A stretch of DNA of 64,000 nt from Microvirga aerilata (GCF_016743775.1 NZ_JAEQMY010000010.1:62001-126000), one strand, 5' to 3'; counted from the first letter of the stretch, positions 26,292-35,326 are shown. Notes: generated by a model from the sequence alone, not told the origin. Numbers and translations: made by a program.

Positions 26292-27506
26292 TCATACGAA
26301 CATGCTCAACTGCTCGGGCTTCTCGATCAGCCGCTCGCGCAAGTCGAGCCTGTCGAGCTTGGCTTTCGGGTGATGATCCGCCGTGATCAGAAAGGGTCTG
26401 GCACGTTTCAGCCCCGAGGTGAGCCGGGCCACGTCCTCCAGCCGCAGGGTGGTGTGCTTTCGCGCCACCACGATCTTGTCGACGGCCCGCGCGCCGAGGC
26501 CCGGCACGCGCAGCAGCATCTCGCGCTCGGCCCGATTCACGTCCACCGGGAACAGGTGTCGGTTCTTGAGCGCCCAGGCGAGCTTGGGGTCGACGTCCAG
26601 GTCGAGCATGCCCTGTTCGCCGCCGGACGCGATCTCGTCCACGTTGAACCCGTAGTAGCGCAGCAGCCAATCGGCTTGGTAGAGCCTGCTCTCGCGCATC
26701 AACGGCGGCGATTTCAGGGGCAGGATGGCGCTCGAATCCGGGATCGGGCTGAAGGCGGAATAATACACCCGCTTCATGTCGTAATGACCGTAGAGCTTGG
26801 CCGAGGTGCGCAGCACATCCTGGTCCGTGGTCTCGTCGGCGCCCACGATCATCTGCGTGGTCTGGCCGGCCGGCGAGAAGTGCCGTCGCTCCTCGCGAGC
26901 CTCCTCGATGCGCTCGAACATCTGGGCCATGGCGCTCTCGATGGAGGCGCCGTCCTTCTCCGGCGCCAGCCGCTCCAGGCTGGTCTCGGTGGGCAGCTCG
27001 AGGTTGATCGACAGGCGGTCAGCCCAAAGCCCCGCCTCCTCGATGAGCCAGGGGCTCGCCTCGGGGATCGTCTTCAGGTGGATGTAGCCGCGAAAGCCGT
27101 GGTCGCGGCGCAGCTTCTTGGCCACCAGAAGCATCTGCTCCATGGTGTAATCCGGCGAGCGGATGATGCCGGACGACAGGAACAGGCCCTCGATGTAGTT
27201 GCGCTTGTAGAACTCGACCGTGAGCGTCACCACCTCGTCCACGGAGAACTTCGCCCGCTTCACGTTGGACGAGCGCCGGTTCACGCAATAGGCGCAGTCG
27301 AACAGGCAGTAGTTGGTGAGCAGAATCTTGAGCAGGGACACGCAGCGCCCGTCCGGCGTGTAGGCATGGCAGATGCCGCTCCCGACCGTGGAGCCCAGGC
27401 CGCCCACATCCGCCTTGCGCTTGGGTGCGCCCGAGGAGGAGCAGGAGGCATCGTATTTCGCCGCATCCGCCAGGATGCGCAGCTTTCGGCTAAGCTTCTC
27501 GTCCAT
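26292..27506 (-). CDS. radical SAM protein linked to UdgX (putative DNA modification/repair)
   Basis: A 404-residue protein of the family that is always paired with the DUF4130/UDG-like protein (TIGR03916-type). The cluster motif is C-x3-C-x2-C in NYCLFDCAYC (C67, C71, C74). Further blocks are LFLSSGIIRSPDYT, GYIHLKTIPEAS, TTQMIVGADETTD, YYSAFSPIP and a C-terminal helix-hairpin-helix RVPGLGARAVDKIV that suggests DNA binding. The reaction is unknown. I start it at ATG 27506 because family length is about 400; an ATG at 27545 is possible. The partner gene follows after 83 bases. Confidence 0.88.
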   Translation of the reverse strand: MDEKLSRKLRILADAAKYDASCSSSGAPKRKADVGGLGSTVGSGICHAYTPDGRCVSLLKILLTNYCLFDCAYCVNRRSSNVKRAKFSVDEVVTLTVEFYKRNYIEGLFLSSGIIRSPDYTMEQMLLVAKKLRRDHGFRGYIHLKTIPEASPWLIEEAGLWADRLSINLELPTETSLERLAPEKDGASIESAMAQMFERIEEAREERRHFSPAGQTTQMIVGADETTDQDVLRTSAKLYGHYDMKRVYYSAFSPIPDSSAILPLKSPPLMRESRLYQADWLLRYYGFNVDEIASGGEQGMLDLDVDPKLAWALKNRHLFPVDVNRAEREMLLRVPGLGARAVDKIVVARKHTTLRLEDVARLTSGLKRARPFLITADHHPKAKLDRLDLRERLIEKPEQLSMFV

Positions 27507-27963
27507 GGGTCTTTTCGCTGAATTGTTCGCTTTTTGTTCTAGCATGCAGATAGGGTTGTGGCGAGGGTTCCGGAAGGGGCGGGAGGTCGCATGATCAGGA
27601 GGGCGATCTTTGTCACCAGAGCCCGCGCAGCAGAATTCATGCTCGGTAGCCGGGAATGGCGCGACCAGCCCTCCTTCCCAATGGCGAGAAGGTGGGGGTG
27701 CTGGCGCCACACGCGGATAGGCTAACGCCCACACCCCGTCCTGGCCCTCCCTACAAGGGGAGGGAAGCCTGCGCTCTGCTCGTCCAACGATCCCGGTTCG
27801 GCTTTGGCCGCCCAGCCGACGGCCAGGATTGAAGGGCACGCCTGCCCACACCTTGCGCAGAAAAGGCTCTAGCTTGTGCATTCATGATCGGAGAGGCTCT
27901 TGCCCTGGCCTGCCGTGGCGGTAAGCTCAGCCCGCGCACTACGCGCCAAAGAAAACGTGCTGC
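27507..27963. other. divergent intergenic region, 457 bp
   Basis: Between the radical SAM gene and the TRAP operon. It contains a family D repeat at 27743-27792. No reading frame in the rest resembles a protein family I know, and no promoter with good matches stood out. The last 60 bases, which lead into the dctQ start, are G+C-rich with AAAGAAAA near the ATG. Confidence 0.5.
27743..27792. repeat. dispersed repeat, family D copy 2
   Basis: CCCTCCCTACAAGGGGAGGG then AAGCC and CTCGTCCAACGATCC, matching the order seen at 18591-18643. Confidence 0.6.
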
Positions 27964-28509
27964 ATGCTCCGTTCCGCTCTCGACGGCCTTTATCGCTTCG
28001 CCGGCTATCTCGCAGGCGTGTTTCTCCTTGTCATCTTCCTTTTGATGATGGCCCTCTCGTTGGGCCGCGAGGCTGGCATGAACATCCCCGCAGGCGACGA
28101 TTTCGCGGCCTGGTCCATGGCGGCGATGGCGTTCCTCGGGCTTGCTCACACCTTCAGGTCCGGTGAGTTGATTCGTGTCGGACTGGTGCTCGACCGGCTG
28201 CCTGCCTCCGGCCGGCGCGGCATCGAGATCCTATGCCTGGTCATCGGTGCGGCCGTGATCCTCTTCTTCGCCTTCTATGCCCTGCACATGACCTATGACA
28301 GCTGGCGCTTCAACGACATGTCCCAAGGCGCCTTGGCCGTGCCCTTGTGGTTTCCCCAGCTCGGATATTCGGTGGGCCTCGCCATCCTGGCCATCGCGTT
28401 CCTGGACGAGCTCGCCCATGTGCTCACCGGCCATGCGCCCCGCTATGAAAAGGAGCCGCCCGCCACGCCCGAAGAGATCGTCGACCGCGCGGCCGAGAGT
28501 GGGCTCTGA
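27964..28509 (+). CDS. dctQ: TRAP transporter small membrane subunit (DctQ)
   Basis: A 181-residue protein with four predicted helices (about 12-35, 48-64, 85-110, 128-150). The pattern of helices, the RSGELIRVGLVLDRLP loop after helix 2 and a charged C-terminal tail fit DctQ. It pairs with DctM to form the membrane part of a Na+-coupled solute importer. The gene is first in a Q-M-P operon; dctM starts 3 bases after its stop. Confidence 0.88.
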   Translation: MLRSALDGLYRFAGYLAGVFLLVIFLLMMALSLGREAGMNIPAGDDFAAWSMAAMAFLGLAHTFRSGELIRVGLVLDRLPASGRRGIEILCLVIGAAVILFFAFYALHMTYDSWRFNDMSQGALAVPLWFPQLGYSVGLAILAIAFLDELAHVLTGHAPRYEKEPPATPEEIVDRAAESGL

Positions 28510-28512
28510 ACG

Positions 28513-29829
28513 ATGTTTGCAGATCTCAGTCTCGTCACCACCGCCGCCATCCTGTTCGGTCTCCTGGTTTCCCTGCTGGCGCTTGGGGTGTGGATCGGAA
28601 TCGCCCTGCTCATCGTGGGGTTTGCGGCCATCTTCATGGTCACGCCCGTTCCCATCGGGCCAGTTCTTGCCACCACCGTCTGGTCGAGCTCCGCATCCTG
28701 GTCGCTGGCTGCCCTGCCGCTTTTCATCTGGATGGGCGAGATCCTGTTTCGCACGCGCTTGTCAGAGCAGATGTTTCTGGGGCTGGCGCCCTGGCTCAAC
28801 TGGCTTCCCGGCCGCCTTTTGCATGTGAACGTGGTAGGCTGCGGCGTGTTTGCCGCGGTGTCGGGCTCGTCGGCCGCCACTTGCGCCACCATCGGCAAGA
28901 TCGCGCTGCCGGAGCTTAAAAAACGCGGCTACGACGACATGATGAGCTTAGGGAGCCTTGCCGGATCCGGCACGCTCGGGCTTCTCATTCCGCCCTCCAT
29001 TCCCATGGTGGTCTATGCCATCGCGGCCAACGTGTCCGTCATCCAGGTCTTCCTGGCCGGCTTCCTGCCCGGTCTTCTGGTGATGGGGCTTTATTCGGGC
29101 TACATCGTCGTCTGGTCGTCGCTCAATCCGAAGAAGTCCCCGCTGCCCGAGCCGCGGACGAGCCTCGGTTACAAGCTGCGCCGCTCGGCGAAGCTCCTGC
29201 CCGTTCTCCTGCTGATCGCCTTCATCTTCTCCGCCCTCATCTTCGGCTTGGCGACGGCGACGGAATGTGCCGCCTGGGGCGTGACCGGGGCGCTCCTCCT
29301 CGCCTGGTGGTCGGGCACGCTGACCTGGGCGACATTCCGGGACAGCCTTCTGAGCGCGACCCGCCTGACCGTCACGATCATGCTGATCCTTGCCGGCGCC
29401 GCCTTTACCACGGCGGCCATGGCCTATACGGGGATTCCTGCGGCCCTGGCGGCCTGGGTCGAGTCGCTGCAGCTCTCGCCTTACGTGCTGATCGCGGCAC
29501 TGACAGTCATGTACATCCTGCTGGGGTGCCTTATCGACGGCATCTCCATGATCGTGCTCACCACGGTCGTGGTGCTGCCCATGGTGAAGCAGGCGGGCTT
29601 CGACCTCATCTGGTTCGGCGTCTTCCTCATCATCCTGGTGGAGATGGCGCAGATCACGCCGCCGGTCGGATTTAATCTTTTCGTGCTGCAGAACATGAGC
29701 GGGCGGGACAGCTTCGCCGTCGCCAGGGCGGCGCTGCCGTTCTTCTTCCTGCTCGTGGTTGCGGTCGCCATCATCACGGCTTTTCCGGACATCGCGCTGT
29801 GGCTGCCGCGGCTCGCTTTTCCGGAGTAG
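28513..29829 (+). CDS. dctM: TRAP transporter large membrane subunit (DctM)
   Basis: A 438-residue protein with about twelve helices. Family blocks include PLFIWMGEILFRTRLSE, CGVFAAVSGSSAATCATIG (the conserved central loop), LAGSGTLGLLIPPSIPMVVY, and near the end LVEMAQITPPVGFNLFVLQ. This is the ion-coupled translocation subunit. It continues the operon from dctQ with a 3-base gap; the binding-protein gene follows after 30 bases. Confidence 0.92.
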   Translation: MFADLSLVTTAAILFGLLVSLLALGVWIGIALLIVGFAAIFMVTPVPIGPVLATTVWSSSASWSLAALPLFIWMGEILFRTRLSEQMFLGLAPWLNWLPGRLLHVNVVGCGVFAAVSGSSAATCATIGKIALPELKKRGYDDMMSLGSLAGSGTLGLLIPPSIPMVVYAIAANVSVIQVFLAGFLPGLLVMGLYSGYIVVWSSLNPKKSPLPEPRTSLGYKLRRSAKLLPVLLLIAFIFSALIFGLATATECAAWGVTGALLLAWWSGTLTWATFRDSLLSATRLTVTIMLILAGAAFTTAAMAYTGIPAALAAWVESLQLSPYVLIAALTVMYILLGCLIDGISMIVLTTVVVLPMVKQAGFDLIWFGVFLIILVEMAQITPPVGFNLFVLQNMSGRDSFAVARAALPFFFLLVVAVAIITAFPDIALWLPRLAFPE

Positions 29830-29859
29830 GATAAAACATAATCAGAGGGAGACAGACTG

Positions 29860-30843
29860 ATGAAGCACATGACGCGACTGACCCTGAGCCTTGCCGGCGC
29901 GCTGCTGATGGCGGCACCCGCCCTGGCCCAGACCAAGTGGAACCTGCCCGCCGCCTATCCGACCGACAACTTCCACACCGAGAACCTGAACGCCTTCTCC
30001 AAGGATGTCGCGGACGCAACGGGCGGCAAGCTGCAGATTACGGTGCATGCCAACGCCTCGCTCTTCAAGGCGCCGGAGATCAAGCGCGCGGTGCAGACCG
30101 GCCAGGCGCAGGCCGGCGAGGTGCTGATGTCGCTGCACGAGAACGAGGATCCGCTCTACGGTCTCGACGTGGTGCCTTTCCTCGCCACCTCCTTCGACCA
30201 GTCGAAGAAGCTCTGGGACGTGCAGCGGCCTGCCATCGAGAAGAAGCTCTCAGGCCAGGGCCTGATGCTGCTCTTCGCGGTGCCGTGGCCGCCGCAGGGG
30301 ATCTTCGCCAAGAAGGACATCAACACCGTCGAGGACCTCAAAGGCGTGAAGTGGCGCGCCTACAATGTGGGCACCTCGCGCATCGCCGAGATCGTCGGTG
30401 CGCAGCCGGTGACCGTCCAGGCAGCCGAGCTGCCGCAGGCTCTGGCCACCGGCGTGGTCACCACCTTCATGACCTCGGGCGCCACGGGCTACGACGCGAA
30501 GGTGTGGGAGTCGCTCACGCACTTCTACGACGCGCAGGCCTGGATTCCGAAGAACATGACCTTCATCAACAAGGCGGCCTTCGATGCCCTCGACAAGCCA
30601 GTCCAGGAGGCTTTGCTCAAGGCCGCCAAAACCGCCGAGGAGCGCGGCTGGAAGCTCGCCCAGGAGAAGACCAAGTGGTACCTTGAGCAGCTGGCCAAGA
30701 ACGGCATGAAGGTGCAGCCTCCCGGCCCTGAACTCAAGGCGGGCCTGCTGAAGGTCGGTGAGCAGCTCACCGCCGATTGGCTGAAGAAGGCCGGTGCCGA
30801 CGGGCAGGCCATCGTCGACGGCTACAAGAAGGCGGGAATGTAA
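29860..30843 (+). CDS. dctP: TRAP transporter periplasmic solute-binding protein (DctP)
   Basis: A 327-residue protein with a signal peptide (LTLSLAGALLMAAPALA, cut near ALAQT). The mature protein has the DctP features KWNLPAAYPTDNFHTEN, VHANASLFKAPEIKRAVQTGQ and the ligand-arginine region KGVKWRAYNVGTSR. The substrate cannot be told; organic acids are usual. AGGGAG precedes the ATG. Last gene of the operon; two small palindromes lie downstream. Confidence 0.9.
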   Translation: MKHMTRLTLSLAGALLMAAPALAQTKWNLPAAYPTDNFHTENLNAFSKDVADATGGKLQITVHANASLFKAPEIKRAVQTGQAQAGEVLMSLHENEDPLYGLDVVPFLATSFDQSKKLWDVQRPAIEKKLSGQGLMLLFAVPWPPQGIFAKKDINTVEDLKGVKWRAYNVGTSRIAEIVGAQPVTVQAAELPQALATGVVTTFMTSGATGYDAKVWESLTHFYDAQAWIPKNMTFINKAAFDALDKPVQEALLKAAKTAEERGWKLAQEKTKWYLEQLAKNGMKVQPPGPELKAGLLKVGEQLTADWLKKAGADGQAIVDGYKKAGM

Positions 30844-30864
30844 TCGTCCTCGAAGTCACTGGCG

Positions 30865-31000
30865 TTCCGGGGCCGCCATAGGCGGAGCCCGGAATCCGGA
30901 AACACGACGCCAAAGCTTAAGGTCTTCCGATGGCCGCGGCGTCACATGCTCGACTGTCAGCGGTGATGGATCCCGGGGCGGTTCCAACGCGCCGCCCCGG
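30865..31000. repeat. two short palindromes downstream of dctP
   Basis: The first (30865-30894) pairs TTCCGGGGCCGCC with GGCGGAGCCCGGAA. The second (30973-31000) pairs CCGGGGCGG perfectly with CCGCCCCGG. Both carry the CCGGGG/CCCGG core of the GTCATTCC-type palindromes. They separate convergent dctP and osmC-like genes and may act as terminators. Confidence 0.5.
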
Positions 31001-31015
31001 AATCACAGCAAGAAT

Positions 31016-31438
31016 CTAAGCCAGCGTGAAGTCCATCGTGATCTCCGCGTTGAGCACCTTCGAGACCGGGCAATTCTTCTCCGCCGCGCGGGCGAGTTCC
31101 TCGAACTTGGCGCGGTCGATCCCCGGCACGTTGGCGTTCAACGTCAGCGCCGATCGGGTGATCACGAAACCGCCGCCCTGCTGCTCGACGGACACCACCG
31201 CTTCCGTGGCAAGCTCGTTGGCCGTAAAGCCCGCGCCCTGGAGCTGGAAGGCGAGCGCCATGGTAAAGCAGCCCGCATGGGCCGCGGCGATCAGCTCCTC
31301 GGGATTCGTGCCCTTCTCGTTCTCGAAGCGGGTCTTGAACGAATAGGGCGTCGACGACAGAACGCCGGAATCGGAGGTAAGCTGGCCCATGCCCTCCTTG
31401 CCCGTGCCCTGCCAGACGGCTCTTGCCTTGCGGTTCAT
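31016..31438 (-). CDS. OsmC-family peroxiredoxin-like protein
   Basis: A 140-residue protein of the OsmC/Ohr fold. It has the two redox cysteines in HAGCFTMALAF and AAEKNCPVSKVL and the N-terminal RARAVWQGTGKEGMG typical of OsmC proper rather than Ohr. It reduces organic hydroperoxides. ATG at 31438. It appears to be a single gene, divergent from the DUF1345 gene. Confidence 0.9.
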   Translation of the reverse strand: MNRKARAVWQGTGKEGMGQLTSDSGVLSSTPYSFKTRFENEKGTNPEELIAAAHAGCFTMALAFQLQGAGFTANELATEAVVSVEQQGGGFVITRSALTLNANVPGIDRAKFEELARAAEKNCPVSKVLNAEITMDFTLA

Positions 31439-31531
31439 GCTGGTCTCTCCTTTTGTGGATAGGATGGGTGATCTAGGACATGGGGCGCGAGCCTCCAGAG
31501 GGTATTATCCCGTTCGATTTGCGAGTTTTTG

Positions 31532-32176
31532 ATGATCGTTTCCGTACAGGCTCGCCTGCGTCCGCGGCTTCTCGGTGCGGCGATCGTCGCTGCCCTGGTC
31601 TTTGGCGTCCTACCGTCCTCATGGCTGGCGAACTCACGGCTTCTCGCGGCCTGGGACATCGGCGTCGTCTCCTATCTGGCTCTCGCCTGGACCATGGCGG
31701 CTCGTTCATCCACCGCGAAGATGCAGGAGCGCGCGGCGGAGGAGGACGAAAGCGCCGTCGTCGTGCTGGTGCTGACGCTCGCGGCCTCCATCGCGAGCCT
31801 TGCGGCCATCGCGGTGGAGTTGAGCGGCATTCAGGACGAGCAGGCCGGGCAGCAGGTCTTCCGCCTCTCGATCGCCGCCGTCACGATTCTGTGCTCCTGG
31901 TTCTTCGTGCACACGATTTATGCGATCCACTACGCCCATGAATACTACGGCGATGGGGGAGAGCGGCAGGGCCTTACCTTTCCGCAGGAGAGCCGGCCCG
32001 ACTACTGGGACTTTCTGTATTTCTCCTTCAATCTCGGTGCCGCGGCGCAGACATCGGATGTGGTCATCGTGTCCCGGCGCATGCGCCGCCTGGCGCTTGC
32101 CCACACGATTCTGTCCTTCCTGTTCAACACGACGATTCTGGCTCTTGCGGTCAATGTCGGCGCAGGCTTGTTGTAG
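31532..32176 (+). CDS. DUF1345 membrane protein
   Basis: A 214-residue protein with about five helices (about 10-30, 40-58, 76-98, 108-130, 185-210). The blocks WFFVHTIYAIHYAHEYY and RPDYWDFLYFSFNLGAAAQTSD-type segments (the latter about residues 155-176) identify DUF1345. Function unknown; a channel-like role has been suggested from fold similarity. I chose ATG 31532, directly preceded by an in-frame TTG. Confidence 0.85.
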   Translation: MIVSVQARLRPRLLGAAIVAALVFGVLPSSWLANSRLLAAWDIGVVSYLALAWTMAARSSTAKMQERAAEEDESAVVVLVLTLAASIASLAAIAVELSGIQDEQAGQQVFRLSIAAVTILCSWFFVHTIYAIHYAHEYYGDGGERQGLTFPQESRPDYWDFLYFSFNLGAAAQTSDVVIVSRRMRRLALAHTILSFLFNTTILALAVNVGAGLL

Positions 32177-32212
32177 AACACGTTCTCGAAGGCTTTCTCG
32201 CCAGGTTGCCCG

Positions 32213-32752
32213 ATGCTCAGTTCCTTTCCTTCATCCGACCTCGTCCCCACCGTCGAAACGAACCGTCTCGTCCTGCGCGGGCACCGGCTCGACGATTTTG
32301 CCGACTCCCTTGCCCTCTGGACCGATCCGGAGAGCGTGCGGTTCATCGGCGGCAAGCCCTCCACGCAGGAGGAGGTCTGGGCCAGGATGCTGCGCTATGC
32401 CGGCCACTGGTTGCTTCTGGGCTTCGGCTACTGGGTTGTGACCGACAAGGAGACGGGCCGGTTCGTGGGCGAGGTCGGGTTCGGCAACTTCAAGCGCGAT
32501 ATCGAACCCTCCCTCGACGGCATGCCGGAAATCGGCTGGGTGCTCGCCGGCGACCAGCATGGGCAGGGCTATGCGACGGAGGCCGCTCGCGCTGCCATCA
32601 CCTGGGGCGAGACGCATTTCGGCCCCGTGCGCACCGCCTGCATCATCGCTCCTGAGAACGGGCCGTCCATCCGCGTGGCGGAGAAATGCGGTTACCGGGA
32701 GTTCCGGCGCACCACCTACAAGGACCAGCCGACGATCATGTTCGTGAGGTGA
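32213..32752 (+). CDS. GNAT N-acetyltransferase, RimJ/RimL type
   Basis: A 179-residue acetyltransferase. It shows TNRLVLRGHRLDDF at the start, GEVGFGNFKRD, EIGWVLAGDQHGQGYATEA (the acetyl-CoA-binding R/Q-x2-G-x-G/A loop) and ENGPSIRVAEKCGY. Relatives acetylate ribosomal protein N termini or small amines; the target here is unknown. It follows the DUF1345 gene by 36 bases, likely co-transcribed. Confidence 0.85.
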   Translation: MLSSFPSSDLVPTVETNRLVLRGHRLDDFADSLALWTDPESVRFIGGKPSTQEEVWARMLRYAGHWLLLGFGYWVVTDKETGRFVGEVGFGNFKRDIEPSLDGMPEIGWVLAGDQHGQGYATEAARAAITWGETHFGPVRTACIIAPENGPSIRVAEKCGYREFRRTTYKDQPTIMFVR

Positions 32753-32880
32753 GCCGAGAAGCCCTGCTCTTGTTGACCGTCGGTACTCACAGAGTCGAGA
32801 TAACCAATAAACATTGGAGCACTGTTGCGAGTAGCACTCCGCACTATGTAAGCAAATTACATTCCACATTGCTTAGAGCG

Positions 32881-33687
32881 TTGATCGTGCCTCAGAGAAA
32901 GAAGCTTTCTCTTCAGTGGACCACACGGTGGGCCACAGTTCTGATCCTTGCCCCGACCGCCCTACTGTTTCATGATTGGATGACTTTGACGGGCATCGTT
33001 AGCCTGTCGGCGCTTTCTGATCTCGTTTTTCATCACCTTTTCTCAAAGGCTCCCGAATTTGCCTCGGCCAATCGGGCGGCGGTCTCAGGCGAAGATGCAT
33101 TTCATAAGCCAAGTAGCTCTCCTGCCCTGGAATGGGATTGGCTCGGTGGAGCGATCCTGCTGCTCGTATGGGGTGATTGCTCATTCAACCTTGAGAACCC
33201 AGGCAATGATCTCTTCCAACAACGTCTCTTCTGGTTCATCTATGTCGGCTTGCCGCCTTTGCTAGCAGCCAGCACCAGGATGACAGCGCGCTGGCTGTTC
33301 CGGTGGCGCTCCCGGAGTAAGACGATGTCGGGAGGCGACATGTTAGACGTGTTACTGTTTGACGGGTCAACTGAATGGATAGGGCCGATTCTCGGAATGC
33401 TCATCTGCCTGCTCTATCCTCCGATTGCCAGCAACCCTCAGGCACCGCGCCTTCCGGTGCCTCTGATCCTGTGCACGCTGTTTTATGCAGCCATACATGC
33501 CGTGCTGGGCTATGCATTGGTTGTCAGCCAGCCCCCTTTCGGGATAGGCGGCCTAGCGGCGTTCTTGGGGATCATGGTCATGCTGATCCTCGCAGGATCA
33601 TGTTGGGTCAGCCTGCCGGAGCATAAGTCCTTGCTGCCACCTCCGAAGCGCCGCACAGCGTCAAAGAAGCGGCGAACAGCCCATTAG
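32881..33687 (+). CDS. orphan multi-pass membrane protein of lower G+C
   Basis: The open frame runs from 32686, overlapping the acetyltransferase gene, but the first part looks non-coding. I place the start at TTG 32881 or GTG 32887, with low certainty. The product of about 268 residues has roughly six hydrophobic segments (for example TVLILAPTALLFH, WLGGAILLLVWGD, LFWFIYVGLPPLLA, LGMLICLLYPPI, GLAAFLGIMVMLIL) and a basic C terminus (PPKRRTASKKRRT). I recognise no family. Its base composition is visibly poorer in G+C than both neighbours, suggesting relatively recent acquisition. Confidence 0.6.
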   Translation: MIVPQRKKLSLQWTTRWATVLILAPTALLFHDWMTLTGIVSLSALSDLVFHHLFSKAPEFASANRAAVSGEDAFHKPSSSPALEWDWLGGAILLLVWGDCSFNLENPGNDLFQQRLFWFIYVGLPPLLAASTRMTARWLFRWRSRSKTMSGGDMLDVLLFDGSTEWIGPILGMLICLLYPPIASNPQAPRLPVPLILCTLFYAAIHAVLGYALVVSQPPFGIGGLAAFLGIMVMLILAGSCWVSLPEHKSLLPPPKRRTASKKRRTAH

Positions 33688-33724
33688 CTTGTTGCCCTCG
33701 CCTCATGCTCTTTGAAGAAGCCTT

Positions 33725-34258
33725 TCACTCCCGCTCGCCTTCGATCACCTGCCGCGCCACGTCGAACCGGAAGCCGGCGCGGGCCATGGCGGCCAAGTCC
33801 TTGTCGCGATAGGGCGCGCGCTCGCCGGGCCGGAACGGCCCGAGCTTGCGGCGGCGGGCAAAGGCGCGGGCGGCCTGCTCTTCGTCGCCCTCTTCTCCCT
33901 CCAGAGCCGCCGCGATGGTGGTGCGGTCCACCCCCTTGGCGGAGAGCTTCGCCTGGATAGCCCGGGCCGAACCGCCCCGGCGCCGCAGGGTGGCGACGCG
34001 GGCCTCCGCGTAGCGGCTGTCGTCGATGAGGCCGACCCGCAGGCTTTTCGCCACCACCTCGTCGATCAGCTCGTGAAACTCGGCCGGGTCCTCGCCGCGC
34101 AGGCGGCAGCGCTTGTCCACCTTCCGCCGCAGGACCCGGCGCAGGTTCTCGGCCGAGGAGGAATAGCGCTCAAGATAGGACATGGCGGCCCGCTGCAGAT
34201 AAGCCGGGCTCACCTTGCGCGGCGGCTTCCTTTCGGGCCTGTCGCGTGGGTCGGTCAT
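33725..34258 (-). CDS. recX: RecX-family regulatory protein
   Basis: A 177-residue basic helical protein. It has AAMSYLERYSSSAENLRRVLRRK, LIDDSRYAEARVATLRRRGGSARAI-type segment (about 78-102) and FARRRKLGPF, matching RecX repeats. RecX binds RecA filaments and limits their activity. Here it is not next to recA; instead its ATG overlaps the stop of the PAP2 phosphatase gene by four bases, so translation is coupled. Confidence 0.82.
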   Translation of the reverse strand: MTDPRDRPERKPPRKVSPAYLQRAAMSYLERYSSSAENLRRVLRRKVDKRCRLRGEDPAEFHELIDEVVAKSLRVGLIDDSRYAEARVATLRRRGGSARAIQAKLSAKGVDRTTIAAALEGEEGDEEQAARAFARRRKLGPFRPGERAPYRDKDLAAMARAGFRFDVARQVIEGERE

Positions 34259-35007
34259 GATTCCTTCGCGTCGGATGCCCGCGTGTGCTCGCCCGGCTTC
34301 TCCACCTGTCCCTGCCGCTGCAGCTGCAACGCCACAAACCAGCACAGGGCTGCCCAGGCGGCGCCGACGGACCATCCGGCGAGCACGTCGCTCGGCCAGT
34401 GAACGCCGAGATAGACGCGGCTCACGCCCACGAGCAGGGTCATGACGATGGCCAGTCCCATGATGAAGGCGCTGACGCGTCGGCTCTTCTCCACGCGGGC
34501 GAGCAAGGCGCCCAGGGTCAGATAGGTGATGGCGGACATCATCGCATGGCCGCTCGGGAAGCTGGCCGTGTAAACCCTGGTCGCATGGGGCACGAGATCC
34601 GGCCGCGGCCGCTCGAAGCCGAGTTTCAGGCCAGTGGAAATGAGGGTGCCGCCGACGATGGCGACCAGCACCAGTAGGGCTGCGCCGCGCTTTCCCGCCA
34701 TGAGCAGATAGGTGACCGTCGCCAGGGTGAGAAGCGTCAGGATCGCGTAGCCGCCAAGCCCCGTGAAGTCCCGCGCCGACTCCTCCAGCCAGGAGGGCCC
34801 GAGGGGATTGGCCGGGTTCTGGGGATCGCGCAGGGCGAGCAGGAGCTGGCGGTCGAAGGTGTGCGTCTCGCCTTCCTGCACCTCGTCGGCCAGTGCGATG
34901 AAGGCCCAGGCGAAGAAACCGCAGGCGGAAACCGACAGCAACGGGCCGATTTCGTTGAGACGCAGGCGAAGCCACAGGCGCGTGGCGGGGGCAATGAGCG
35001 TGTTCAT
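34255..35007 (-). CDS. PAP2-family membrane phosphatase
   Basis: A 250-residue protein with about six helices and the three phosphatase motifs: KLGFERPRP, FPSGHAM and SRVYLGVHWPSD. Such enzymes dephosphorylate lipid phosphates or undecaprenyl diphosphate at the periplasmic face. ATG 35007 is preferred; an ATG at 35058 would add 17 residues and lies beside a dispersed repeat. Co-transcribed with recX. Confidence 0.87.
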   Translation of the reverse strand: MNTLIAPATRLWLRLRLNEIGPLLSVSACGFFAWAFIALADEVQEGETHTFDRQLLLALRDPQNPANPLGPSWLEESARDFTGLGGYAILTLLTLATVTYLLMAGKRGAALLVLVAIVGGTLISTGLKLGFERPRPDLVPHATRVYTASFPSGHAMMSAITYLTLGALLARVEKSRRVSAFIMGLAIVMTLLVGVSRVYLGVHWPSDVLAGWSVGAAWAALCWFVALQLQRQGQVEKPGEHTRASDAKES

Positions 35008-35071
35008 GGTCGCATCAGATAGGGGCTTGAGCGTGTCTGGCGAGAGCCAAGCACTCATGGCGATCCGCTAG

Positions 35072-35168
35072 GTCATCCCTGGCGACCCCAGGGCGGGAAG
35101 GGGATCCACTCCCATGCGTGGTGCTATGGATTCCCTTCCCCTCCGCTAACGCTCCGGCCGGGAATGAC
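35072..35168. repeat. long imperfect palindrome, family A copy 2
   Basis: GTCATCCC at the left, GGGAATGAC at the right; inside GGGAAGGGGATCCAC, CATGCG, CTATGG, TTCCCTTCCCC and CGCTCCGGCCGG. Confidence 0.75.
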
Positions 35169-35215
35169 ACGGAGGGTGAGCAACGGCGGCAGAACCACGA
35201 GGTCGGCACCACCCT

Positions 35216-35308
35216 GTCATCCCCGCGAACGAAGTGAGGGAAGGGGATCCACCCACATGCGCAGTGCTATGCGTTTCCTTCCCGACCTGCGCTCCGCCCA
35301 GGAATGAC
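35216..35308. repeat. long imperfect palindrome, family A copy 3
   Basis: GTCATCCCCG at the left, AGGAATGAC at the right, with GAGGGAAGGGGATCCAC, CATGCG, CTATGCG and CGCTCCGCC inside. It is in tandem with copy 2, 47 bases apart. Confidence 0.75.
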
Positions 35309-35326
35309 TCTGCGGCCGTGCTGATC

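Noticed and set aside
35072..35308. Possible CRISPR or direct-repeat array
   Set aside because: The two units are long imperfect palindromes with homologous interiors, not short repeats separated by unique spacers.
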